Positions 5,652 through 12,164 of a DNA stretch of 12,164 nucleotides are shown here, piece after piece; positions within the stretch are counted from its first letter, which is position 1, and every line of letters starts with the position of its first letter. The position numbers were made by a program, and so were the translations under genes. The notes under the pieces are model-generated. The model ran no database searches. It worked only from the letters and a program-made list of their open reading frames with translations, and had not been told where the DNA came from. The DNA is taken from positions 1 to 12,164 of the forward strand of contig JAPUJD010000229.1 in the NCBI GenBank assembly GCA_027296385.1, read 5' to 3'. Source of the DNA: Acidobacteriota bacterium (GTDB lineage: Bacteria; Acidobacteriota; Thermoanaerobaculia; Multivoradales; JAHEKO01).

Positions 5652-7346
5652 ATGCCAAAGAAAGCACTTTTCGGTCTCGCCGCCCTCTCCACCCTGGCCA
5701 TCGTCGCCTGCCGACCGGTGACGAATGACGCACCGGCCGACGAGGCGTTGGGGCTCAGCGCTGACGTCTACACCGCGGCAGAGAGGATCGAGCCGGACGT
5801 CCTGCGCGAGACTATCGCCCGGCTGTCGAGCGACGAGTTCGAGGGTCGAGGTCCGGCGTCACCGGCAGATACCCTGACCCAGTCCTACTTGTCTTCCCTG
5901 CTCAGCGACCTGGGCTACTCGCCCGGCGCTCCTGACGGTAGCTGGCTGCAGCCCTTCGATATCGTGAGCATCACTTCGACGGCGCCCGGGACGTGGACCT
6001 TCTCGAGCTCGGAGAGCACGGTCGATCTCACCTACTGGGACGAGTTCATCGCTGCCTCCGGAGTGCAGGAGGAGAGCGCCAGCATCGACGACGCGCAAGT
6101 CGTCTTCGTCGGCTATGGGATTCGTGCACCGGAGTTCGATTGGGACGATTACAAGAGCCTCGACGTCAGCGGCAAAGTGCTCCTGGTGCTCAACAATGAC
6201 CCCGACTGGGACGCCGAGCTCTTCGCCGGCGAGCGACGCCTCTACTACGGACGGTGGGACTACAAGTACGCGATCGCGGCCGAGTTCGGAGCCGTCGGCG
6301 TCATCATCATTCACACGACGCCATCGGCCGGGTATCCCTATCAGGTGGTCCAGACCTCGTGGACCGGAGCCCAGTTCGAGCTGCCGGCCGCCGGCGAGCC
6401 CAGAGCCCAGATCGAAGCCTGGGTGACCGAAGAGGCAGCGGCGAAACTGGTCGCGGCGGGCGGCCACGAGCTCGAAGCGCTGGTCGCCGCGGCCAGGAGC
6501 CGGGACTTCGAGCCGGTGGAGCTGGGCTTGTCGACCTCGCTCCACCTCGCCAACGAGCTCTCGACGGTGCAGACCGCCAACGTCGTCGGTCTGCTCGAGG
6601 GCAGCGATCCGAAGCTCGACGACGAAGTGGTGATCTATACCGCACATCACGACCATCTCGGCATCGGGGAACCTGACGCCGGCGGCGACACGATCTACAA
6701 CGGTGCCCTCGACAATGCCTCGGGCGTCGCCCAGGTCACCGCTATCGCCGCGGCCATCAAGGCGCTCCCGGAGGCACCCAGGCGCTCCACCCTGATCCTC
6801 TTCGTGGCCGCCGAGGAGCAGGGCCTGCTGGGCTCGGCCTACTACGCTCGCCACCCGACCTTTCATCCCGGAGCGATCGCCGCCAACATCAATCTCGACG
6901 GCGGCAACATCTGGGGCCGGACGAGTGACCTGACCTACATCGGCTACGGCAAATCGAGCCTGGATCGGATCGTCGACGCGGCGGCAAGGCGCCAGGACCG
7001 TATCGTCCGGCCTGATCAATTCCCCGATCGCGGGTACTTCTACCGCTCCGATCAATTCAGCTTCGCCCAAATCGGCGTCCCCGCGATCTTCCTCGACTCG
7101 GGCACCAGTTTCATCGGCCGGCCCGAGGGCTGGGGCCACGAGCAGATCGAGGCGTTCGAAGCCGAGCGGTACCACCAGCCGAGCGACGAGCTCGACGAGA
7201 GCTGGAACTTCGACGGCATGGTCGACGACGCCCGTCTGGCGTTCTACTGCGGCATGTCGATCGCCCAGGCCGATGAGATGCCGACCTGGAACGAGGGCGA
7301 TGAATTCGAGGCCGCGCGCCTCGAGGCGCTAGCCGATCGCCCGTGA
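5652..7346 (+). CDS. M28 family zinc metallopeptidase with PA-type insertion, lipoprotein
   Basis: 564 aa. Residues 1-20 are a lipoprotein signal ending in the lipobox I17-V18-A19-C20, so the protein is likely anchored in a membrane facing the periplasm or outside. A protease-associated (PA)-like segment lies at about 150-260 (VVFVGYGIRAPEFDWDDYKS, then GAVGVIIIH). The catalytic domain shows the co-catalytic zinc ligands of M28 aminopeptidases: H332 in AHHDHLG, D354 in NGALDNASGVA, the E388-E389 pair in AAEEQGLLGSAYYA, D416 in NINLDGG, and H508 in ERYHQPSDE. The HxD and EE signatures with intact ligands suggest an active exopeptidase that trims peptides outside the cytoplasm; substrate preference cannot be read. 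It is the only plus-strand gene, divergent from DUF2071 and almost touching the convergent CDGSH gene. Confidence 0.92.
   Translation: MPKKALFGLAALSTLAIVACRPVTNDAPADEALGLSADVYTAAERIEPDVLRETIARLSSDEFEGRGPASPADTLTQSYLSSLLSDLGYSPGAPDGSWLQPFDIVSITSTAPGTWTFSSSESTVDLTYWDEFIAASGVQEESASIDDAQVVFVGYGIRAPEFDWDDYKSLDVSGKVLLVLNNDPDWDAELFAGERRLYYGRWDYKYAIAAEFGAVGVIIIHTTPSAGYPYQVVQTSWTGAQFELPAAGEPRAQIEAWVTEEAAAKLVAAGGHELEALVAAARSRDFEPVELGLSTSLHLANELSTVQTANVVGLLEGSDPKLDDEVVIYTAHHDHLGIGEPDAGGDTIYNGALDNASGVAQVTAIAAAIKALPEAPRRSTLILFVAAEEQGLLGSAYYARHPTFHPGAIAANINLDGGNIWGRTSDLTYIGYGKSSLDRIVDAAARRQDRIVRPDQFPDRGYFYRSDQFSFAQIGVPAIFLDSGTSFIGRPEGWGHEQIEAFEAERYHQPSDELDESWNFDGMVDDARLAFYCGMSIAQADEMPTWNEGDEFEAARLEALADRP
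7306..7329. other. Overlapping inverted repeats near the convergent gene ends
   Basis: A 7-bp stem (TCGAGGC at 7306-7312, GCCTCGA at 7318-7324, loop CGCGC) overlaps a perfect 14-bp palindrome, GCGCCTCGAGGCGC (7316-7329). Both lie in the last codons of the M28 gene, just past the CDGSH stop on the opposite strand. Neither arm is followed by a T tract in either direction, so an intrinsic terminator is doubtful, and GC-rich coding sequence can make such dyads by chance. Confidence 0.25.
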
Positions 7347-7349
7347 GGC

Positions 7350-7601
7350 CTAACCTGAACTCTGCCCCACATCCTTGTGCGAGCCGTCGCACAGCGGCTG
7401 CGAGCCGGTGTGCTTGCAGCCGCACAGAGCCACCCGTCGGCTCTCGGTGACCTCGAGCAGCACGGGACGGAAGTCGCTGCCCTTGTGGGAGCCGTCGCAG
7501 TAGGGTTGGTTGGCCGATTTGCCACAGGCGCACCAGAAGTAGTTCCCCGGCTCGAGCTCCAGGACGTAGGGGAAGCGCTGTGCGATGACAGGGTGGGACA
7601 T
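7350..7601 (-). CDS. Dual CDGSH-type iron-sulfur protein
   Basis: 83 aa made almost wholly of two CDGSH zinc-finger-like motifs, each of which binds a [2Fe-2S] cluster with three Cys and one His. The first has C24, C26, C35 and H39 (WCACGKSANQPYCDGSH). The second has C60, C62, C71 and H75 (CGCKHTGSQPLCDGSH). Two motifs in one small chain resemble the CISD3/Miner2 arrangement rather than the single-motif dimeric mitoNEET type; no membrane anchor is present. Such proteins are thought to transfer clusters or electrons, but this one has no assigned partner. The ATG at 7601 has a strong GAGGAG ribosome site (7607-7612) and follows the deaminase stop by 16 bp. Its own stop is 3 bp from the end of the M28 gene. 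Confidence 0.93.
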   Translation of the reverse strand: MSHPVIAQRFPYVLELEPGNYFWCACGKSANQPYCDGSHKGSDFRPVLLEVTESRRVALCGCKHTGSQPLCDGSHKDVGQSSG

Positions 7602-7606
7602 GGGAG

Positions 7607-7612
7607 CTCCTC
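7607..7612 (-). promoter_or_regulatory. Shine-Dalgarno GAGGAG for the CDGSH gene
   Basis: GAGGAG on the minus strand lies 5 nt before the ATG at 7601, inside the 16-bp gap after the deaminase gene. It is the strongest ribosome site I see on the minus strand and suggests higher translation of the last gene of the operon. Confidence 0.7.
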
Positions 7613-7617
7613 GGTGA

Positions 7618-8655
7618 TCAGACGGTCGTTTCCAGAAGGGTCTTCAGCTGGGCGTCGAAGCGCTCCAGATACTCCTCACGAAGCCCGTCGTCCAAGAACG
7701 AGTGCTCGAACGCGGATCGCGCCAGCTCTCCCAGCTGCGAACGACTATAGCCGAAGGCCGCTGCGAGAACCTGGTACTCGTCGATCAGCGAGGTCTCGAA
7801 CAGGGGCGGATCGTCCGAGTTGACCGACACGGCAACGCCGGCTCGGCGTAGACGCTCGAACGGGTGCCGCGCCACGCTCTCGGCATAGCCCAAACGCACG
7901 TTGGAGGTCGGACAGACCTCGAGCGGAATGCGCTCGGCGGCCAGGGCGCGAAGCAAGTCCGGGTCCTCGACGGCGCTGATCCCGTGCCCTATCCTGTCGG
8001 GCCGGCAGACCTCGAGAACCTCGTGAATCGACTCGGGTCCGCACTGTTCGCCCGCGTGGGCCGTGGTGCGCAGGCCGGCGGCCCGGGCCAGCGCGAAATG
8101 CTCGCCGAAAGGAGCGACCGAAACGCCCTCCAGGCCGGCGAGGCCGAGTGCAACGACGCCCTTGTCGCGATGCGCCAGCGCCCATTCCAGGGTCACGTCC
8201 GCCGCCGCCGGAGCGAGGTTGCGCACGATGTCCGGAATCAGACGGATGAGCACTCCGCTCTCCGCCTCGGCGGTCGTCAGCGCTTCTCCCAGGGCCTGGG
8301 CGATCTCGTCGCCGTTCACGCCGTTGCCGACATGCGTCGAGATCGTGAAGTGGACCTCGGAGTAGACGATGTTCTGCGCCGCCTGGTGGGCGGCGAAGTC
8401 GGTCATCAGAGCCTGAAAGTCCTCGGGCTCGCGCAGACAACGCGAGCAGGCGAGGTAGATCTCGAGGAAGTGCGCGAAGTCGCGAAAGCGGAACCAGCGC
8501 CGTAACCCGGCCACGTCGTCCGCGGGCAGACTCACCCCCCGCTTGCGTGCGAGCTCGAGCAGTAGCTCGGGCCGCATCGAGCCCTCGAGGTGGACGTGAA
8601 GCTCCGCCTTGGGCAACTGCTCGACAAACTGGCGAACGCCGAACGGTGCGTTCAT
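7618..8655 (-). CDS. Adenosine deaminase family protein
   Basis: 345 aa, the normal size for the adenosine/adenine deaminase branch of the amidohydrolase superfamily, zinc TIM-barrel enzymes that replace a purine 6-amino group with oxygen. Zinc ligands H20 and H22 are in ELHVHLEGS. H200 and the proton-shuttle E203 are in TTAHAGEQ. The catalytic His224 is in DRIGHGI, and D281-D282 are in VNSDDPPLF. PTSNVRLGY (249-257) is another family block. The HLEGS form occurs in bacterial adenosine and adenine deaminases and in aminodeoxyfutalosine deaminases of the menaquinone route, so substrate is uncertain. The ATG at 8655 overlaps the coaD stop by 4 bp (ATGA), which fixes the start; the open frame further upstream is only the shadow of coaD. 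Confidence 0.85.
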   Translation of the reverse strand: MNAPFGVRQFVEQLPKAELHVHLEGSMRPELLLELARKRGVSLPADDVAGLRRWFRFRDFAHFLEIYLACSRCLREPEDFQALMTDFAAHQAAQNIVYSEVHFTISTHVGNGVNGDEIAQALGEALTTAEAESGVLIRLIPDIVRNLAPAAADVTLEWALAHRDKGVVALGLAGLEGVSVAPFGEHFALARAAGLRTTAHAGEQCGPESIHEVLEVCRPDRIGHGISAVEDPDLLRALAAERIPLEVCPTSNVRLGYAESVARHPFERLRRAGVAVSVNSDDPPLFETSLIDEYQVLAAAFGYSRSQLGELARSAFEHSFLDDGLREEYLERFDAQLKTLLETTV

Positions 8656-9161
8656 CGAGGCTCGGAATCGCCGCTCAGGTCCCTGACCCTCGCCAACCGA
8701 TCGAGCACCCGCGACGGCACCAGGCCGTCGAGGTCGCCGCCCAGAAAGAAAACCTCCTTGACGAGCCGGCTCGAGAGGTAGATGTAGTCCTCCCGCGGCA
8801 TCATGAACACGGTCTCCACCTCGGGGTTGAGCCGCCGGTTCATCAACGCCATCTGGAATTCGTATTCGAAATCCGAGACCGCGCGCAGGCCACGAACGAG
8901 AGCCCTGGCATTCACCGTCTCCATGAAATCGACCAGTAGGCCAGAGAAGCTCTGCGCCTCGCAATCGTCGCACTCCTCCAGTTCCTGGTCGATCATCTCG
9001 ACTCGCTCGTCGATCGAGAAGGTGGGCTCCTTCTCCAAGTTGCTCAGCACCGCCACGATCGTCTGGTCGAACACCTTGCGGCAACGCTGCACGATGTCCA
9101 GGTGCCCGTTGTGAATCGGGTCGAAGGAGCCGGCGTAGACCGCTATCCGGGAATCGCTCAT
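8652..9161 (-). CDS. coaD: Phosphopantetheine adenylyltransferase
   Basis: 169 aa. CoaD transfers AMP from ATP to 4'-phosphopantetheine, giving dephospho-CoA, the fourth step from pantothenate. It is a nucleotidyltransferase of the HxGH class: YAGSFDPIHNGHLDI (9-23) has H17 and H20. K44 in the NLEKEPTF loop, RGLRAVSDFEYEFQMALMN (90-108) and YLSSRLVKEV (128-137) are the other signature blocks and all are intact. The C-terminus is slightly longer than in many CoaD proteins (DLSGDSEPR). The ATG at 9161 overlaps the stop of the propeller gene by 4 bp, and a GGAG (9170-9173) lies 8 nt upstream. Essential CoA synthesis is thus joined to an envelope-protein operon. Confidence 0.95.
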   Translation of the reverse strand: MSDSRIAVYAGSFDPIHNGHLDIVQRCRKVFDQTIVAVLSNLEKEPTFSIDERVEMIDQELEECDDCEAQSFSGLLVDFMETVNARALVRGLRAVSDFEYEFQMALMNRRLNPEVETVFMMPREDYIYLSSRLVKEVFFLGGDLDGLVPSRVLDRLARVRDLSGDSEPR

Positions 9162-11311
9162 CGTCGCTTCTCCAGCAGATCGAAAGTCGCTGAGTTGAAG
9201 GCCGCGTCCATCACCCTGAGCAGCACCATCTCGGCGTCGCCGGGAAGATCGACCTCCAAGATCTCGCGACGGCCGTCGAGCAAGCCATCAAGGGGCGGAA
9301 CAGGCTTCCACTCGCCGACGTCGACGCTGAGCTCGGCGCTGCGGATCGGGCTCAGAGCATCCACCAAGGTCACCGTCGCTCGCCCATCCCGCCTCAGCAC
9401 CTCGCCGAGAGCTGGCGGCGAGTGGTCGATGACGATCGGCTCAGAGATCTGGTTCGCCACCAGCGCGGTCTCACCGGTGTTGCCGGGCCGGTCGCTCGCT
9501 TCGAGCCGGAATCGGTACACGCCGTCGGGAAGCACCGTGGCGTCGAAACTGTAGTGGGTTTCGTCGAGGTCCGTCTCCATCGGCAGCCATCCGCTAGCCG
9601 AATCATCACGGCGGAAGCTCAGGGCAAAAGCAAGCTCGTCTTCATTGGGATCGGCAGCCTCCCACCTGAGCGTCATGAACCCGTGGCGCCACAGGGTCTT
9701 CAGGCGTCCGCCGTTGCCAGGCGACACGGCATCGAGCCGGGTGAAGATGCCTTCACGGTTCGGATGGGCCGGCTCGTAGATTTGATCGCCGGCATTGAAG
9801 GCGCTCGGTACCAGCACCTGGCCGGGATCCATGGCTCCAAACTTCTCGATCCGTGGTTCGGCATTGTTCTGTCGATAGGAGACCTCGACCGAGGTCACCC
9901 GAGCCTCGTCGCCGGCCGTAGCATCGAGCTCGAGACGCCATTGAACGAAGCGCCCTCGCGGCACCTTCGCGAGCGCGATCTCCCAGCCGCTCGTCGCCGG
10001 TGACCAGTCGCTCCAGGTCGCATCCGGCGTCGAGCCGATGCCACTGCGCACGGCGAACCGGACCGCCCCGTCCTGAGCTGTCGAGCCGCGCCAACGCAGC
10101 GAGCCGAAACGGGCGACAGCCCCCGCGTCCAGGGCCTGGCTGACGTAGGTTCCGACCTTTTCCGGGCTCGCCACCGGTCGATGGAGAGCCGCGCCGTTGG
10201 TGGTTGCCAGGACCGGGCCTTCGCCGGCGAACAAACCGATGACCTGCCGATCGTCGAGGCCTGCTTCGAGGGCCAGGTGCCCGTCGACCAGGGAATAGAC
10301 GTTGCCCTCCACTCCGCTCCCGATCCACAGGCGTCCGTCTATCCAGGCCAGTGCGTATACGGTCTCCCGATCGAGGCTCGCCACCGAGCGCACTTCACCA
10401 TCGACACTACGCAAAATAGCGGACTGAGTTCCCGAGCTCGACGCCTTGGACGCGGGCATGGAGACCTCGACCGAAACCGTAACGCCGTTCATGGCTCCGT
10501 TCTCGTCACCATTCGTGGTCGAGCTCTGCCCCGCTTGTTGGGTGAACGAAGCCTCCGACGAAACGGCCGCCGCGTACCAACCGCCCAGGCCATCGTCGGC
10601 GAAGGCGATGACCTCGGTCTGCTCGGCGTCGAACCACGTCCGCACCCGGCCTTCGGCGTTGATGCTGTGGATTAGACCGTCGCCGGCGGTCCCGATCAGC
10701 ACTGAATCCGCCAGCGGGTGGAGACTGCGCAAATGGACCTCGTCGCTCTCGAAGAGGAGTCGGCTCTCACCGTCGGCCGCGACCTCGTAGAGCCGCGCGC
10801 CGTCCCCAGTAGCGACGAGAAGATCGCCCCAGGGTGAGCGCGCAATAGCCCAGATGTAGGTCTCTGCGGGATCGAAGACCTCCCGAGCCTCGCCTTCTTT
10901 CAGGACGTAGACCTTGCCGTTGGGCGACGAACCGGCGAATACTGTTCCGTCGTCGTCGATCCACAGAGCGAAGATCTCCGGTTCGGGGGCGGTCCAGAGA
11001 GTAGACACCTCGCCGTCGCTGGCCACCTGCAGGACGCGCCCCGAGTTGCCTGTGCCCAGGACCCAGCCATCACTGTCGACAGCGGCCACGAAGACGAAAG
11101 GCTCCTCGATCTCGGCGAACCGCTCGAAGTGGGCCGCTCGGCGCAGCGCGCCGTCGGCGTCGATCGCCAGCCCCTCGAGCTCGCCCACCAGAAAGTCCTC
11201 GCGACTTCGCTGGCGAAAAAACCGCACCTCGGTCGCCCTCGCAGACTCGACGACGCCGAGCAGGCAGAAGAAACCCGCCAATCCAGCGATTTGCCAGGCA
11301 CTTACCCTCAT
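9158..11311 (-). CDS. Secreted beta-propeller protein with C-terminal beta-sandwich domains
   Basis: 717 aa with a signal peptide cut near A26 (SARA|TEV). Residues ~70-380 hold repeated propeller strands with the pattern 'GxVxxVxxDGExxxLW' or 'WGDLLVATGDGARLYEV', resembling NHL/WD-type blades. A Ser/Thr/Asn-rich low-complexity stretch (about 251-298) interrupts them and may be a flexible loop. Residues ~387-480 (GTYVSQALDAG, TWSDWSP, RFVQWRLEL) look like the beta-sandwich that often follows secreted propellers. Residues ~545-630 (LRWEAADPNEDELAF, LPDGVYRFRLEASDRPGN) look like a fibronectin- or Ig-like domain. No catalytic residues are recognised; a ligand-binding or scaffolding role outside the cytoplasm is likely. 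The ATG at 11311 overlaps the upstream stop by 4 bp, with AAGGGAG just ahead of it. Fold call moderately sure; function unknown. Confidence 0.75.
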   Translation of the reverse strand: MRVSAWQIAGLAGFFCLLGVVESARATEVRFFRQRSREDFLVGELEGLAIDADGALRRAAHFERFAEIEEPFVFVAAVDSDGWVLGTGNSGRVLQVASDGEVSTLWTAPEPEIFALWIDDDGTVFAGSSPNGKVYVLKEGEAREVFDPAETYIWAIARSPWGDLLVATGDGARLYEVAADGESRLLFESDEVHLRSLHPLADSVLIGTAGDGLIHSINAEGRVRTWFDAEQTEVIAFADDGLGGWYAAAVSSEASFTQQAGQSSTTNGDENGAMNGVTVSVEVSMPASKASSSGTQSAILRSVDGEVRSVASLDRETVYALAWIDGRLWIGSGVEGNVYSLVDGHLALEAGLDDRQVIGLFAGEGPVLATTNGAALHRPVASPEKVGTYVSQALDAGAVARFGSLRWRGSTAQDGAVRFAVRSGIGSTPDATWSDWSPATSGWEIALAKVPRGRFVQWRLELDATAGDEARVTSVEVSYRQNNAEPRIEKFGAMDPGQVLVPSAFNAGDQIYEPAHPNREGIFTRLDAVSPGNGGRLKTLWRHGFMTLRWEAADPNEDELAFALSFRRDDSASGWLPMETDLDETHYSFDATVLPDGVYRFRLEASDRPGNTGETALVANQISEPIVIDHSPPALGEVLRRDGRATVTLVDALSPIRSAELSVDVGEWKPVPPLDGLLDGRREILEVDLPGDAEMVLLRVMDAAFNSATFDLLEKRR

Positions 11312-12164
11312 CTGCTCCCTTCCGCTCGGACCATCAGATCCACTCGCACCAGGCCTTCGAGCGGCACGTCGAGATTCTCCCAGAGTTCCTGCCGGATCGC
11401 CGTCCTCAGACCGGTGACTCCGCTGCGTGCCCCTGCTGCCCAGATCTCCCGTATCGAACCGGGCAGACGCGGCAGCGTCTCGCCGTCGACCGCCAAGCCC
11501 CTAGCTCGGGCGACACCGAGCACCGCCAGCTGCGAACGACTGTGCAGGCCGCTCAAGAACTCGAGAACCTGAGACAGCCTAGTCGGCTCGAACTTCTCGA
11601 TCTCCAGGCGTGCTACGTCGATGCTGGTGCCGTCACCGACCAGCAGCATGTAGCGTCCAGGCTGCAGATCCCGTGGCAGGCGCAGACTCAGGCGGTGCCG
11701 CCGTGACTCGCCCCGGTATGGGTCGAGCTCGACCATCAGGTCGAGCATCGAGCCCGGCTCGACGATGCGGCGGCTCGGGTGTGCCGCGACGATTCGCGTA
11801 GAGCTTCGCTCCCGGCTCTGCTCGAGCTCGATCGCGATCGAGTCGATCTCGACCTCGGACAGCGCGTTGTTGGCCAAGAATCCCACCACATTGAGCAGAT
11901 GAAGCGCTACGCCGATGCTGGCTCCGGCGCCATCGAAGGTCTGCTCGATCACCAGCGGCGGCCGGCCGGCCAGAGTCATCTCCGCTCTGAGATCGAGCCT
12001 CTGCTCGCCCCCAGCACCGCCGACGGCATCGATCGCGCCCAGTACGGCGGAGGCAACCAGCGCTCCAGCCAAGGGCGGTATCCGCGCCAGCCTCATCTCG
12101 AAGCGGCGAGTCGAAGCTCCTCGCACCTCGATGTCGAGCGGCACCATCGGAGCCTCCGCACCCA
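11308..12164 (-). CDS. C-terminal part of a probable SpoIVB/S55-peptidase-type protein (partial, runs off right edge)
   Basis: The frame is open to the window edge, so the first in-window Met (12147) is probably internal: the preceding codons read GAEAP and there is no signal peptide at that Met. What remains, ~285 aa, is a beta-rich region. The run 'PLDIEVRG...RRFEMRLAR', then ALHLLNVVGFLANN, then MLDLMVELDPYRGESRRHRL and LPRDLQPGRYMLLVGDG matches my memory of the region after the S55 serine-peptidase domain in SpoIVB-like proteins of Acidobacteriota. The peptidase domain itself, with its catalytic serine, would lie outside the window and is not seen here. The end overlaps the propeller gene by 4 bp. 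Two secreted products made from coupled genes suggest they work together in the envelope. An unrelated beta-sandwich protein is the alternative. Confidence 0.55.
   Translation of the reverse strand, partial: GAEAPMVPLDIEVRGASTRRFEMRLARIPPLAGALVASAVLGAIDAVGGAGGEQRLDLRAEMTLAGRPPLVIEQTFDGAGASIGVALHLLNVVGFLANNALSEVEIDSIAIELEQSRERSSTRIVAAHPSRRIVEPGSMLDLMVELDPYRGESRRHRLSLRLPRDLQPGRYMLLVGDGTSIDVARLEIEKFEPTRLSQVLEFLSGLHSRSQLAVLGVARARGLAVDGETLPRLPGSIREIWAAGARSGVTGLRTAIRQELWENLDVPLEGLVRVDLMVRAEGSR

Noticed and set aside
5859..7175. Long minus-strand open frame of 438 codons opposite the M28 peptidase
   Set aside because: The plus-strand protein has a lipobox, ribosome site and complete zinc ligands; the opposite frame shows no domain.
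8656..9084. A 143-codon N-terminal extension of the deaminase frame
   Set aside because: It runs across coaD in another frame; the deaminase motifs start right after the ATG at 8655 and the ATGA overlap explains the start.
1..12164. tRNA, rRNA, riboswitch, CRISPR or insertion sequence
   Set aside because: No cloverleaf, repeat-spacer pattern, terminal inverted repeats or transposase was seen; coding density leaves gaps of at most 118 bp.

Overview
This is a GC-rich, gene-dense bacterial chromosomal segment. It holds ten protein-coding genes (the outermost two cut by the window edges) and no RNA gene, insertion sequence or CRISPR array that I can see. All genes lie on the minus strand except one, an M28 peptidase lipoprotein at 5652-7346. 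Some signs point to Acidobacteriota, perhaps the Thermoanaerobaculia: the high GC, the C-terminal region resembling SpoIVB-type S55 proteins, a short secreted N-terminus of a kind I associate with lytic transglycosylases there, and a LeuA-like synthase without a regulatory domain. That placement is inference from gene content and is not proven by a marker gene.

Left block (1-5585, all minus, transcribed right to left). The order is a DUF2071/YqjF-like protein, a DUF819 membrane protein, a LeuB/TtuC-like beta-decarboxylating dehydrogenase, a LeuA/homocitrate-synthase-like acyltransferase, a XerD-type tyrosine recombinase, and the first 65 codons of a secreted protein. The DUF819 gene and the dehydrogenase share an ATGA stop/start overlap. 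The acyltransferase starts 7 nt after a perfect TATAAT and lacks a Shine-Dalgarno sequence, so it may be read from its own leaderless mRNA. The dehydrogenase and acyltransferase look like two steps of a 2-oxoacid chain-elongation route (leucine-type), but no isomerase (LeuC/LeuD) is present.

Middle (5586-7346). A 66-bp divergent intergenic region separates DUF2071 from the plus-strand M28 peptidase and carries a 13-bp perfect palindrome. The peptidase ends only 3 bp from the end of the next minus-strand gene.

Right block (7350-12164, all minus). The order is the C-terminal part of a probable SpoIVB/S55-type protein, a secreted beta-propeller protein, coaD, an adenosine-deaminase-family enzyme and a dual-CDGSH iron-sulfur protein. 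The first three junctions are 4-bp ATGA overlaps and the last is a 16-bp gap, so this reads as one operon that combines two envelope proteins with CoA synthesis, purine-type deamination and an Fe-S protein.

I found no clear evidence of a defence system or mobile element. The most interesting points are the unassigned pathway in the left block, the two possible leaderless promoters, and the envelope/CoA operon on the right.
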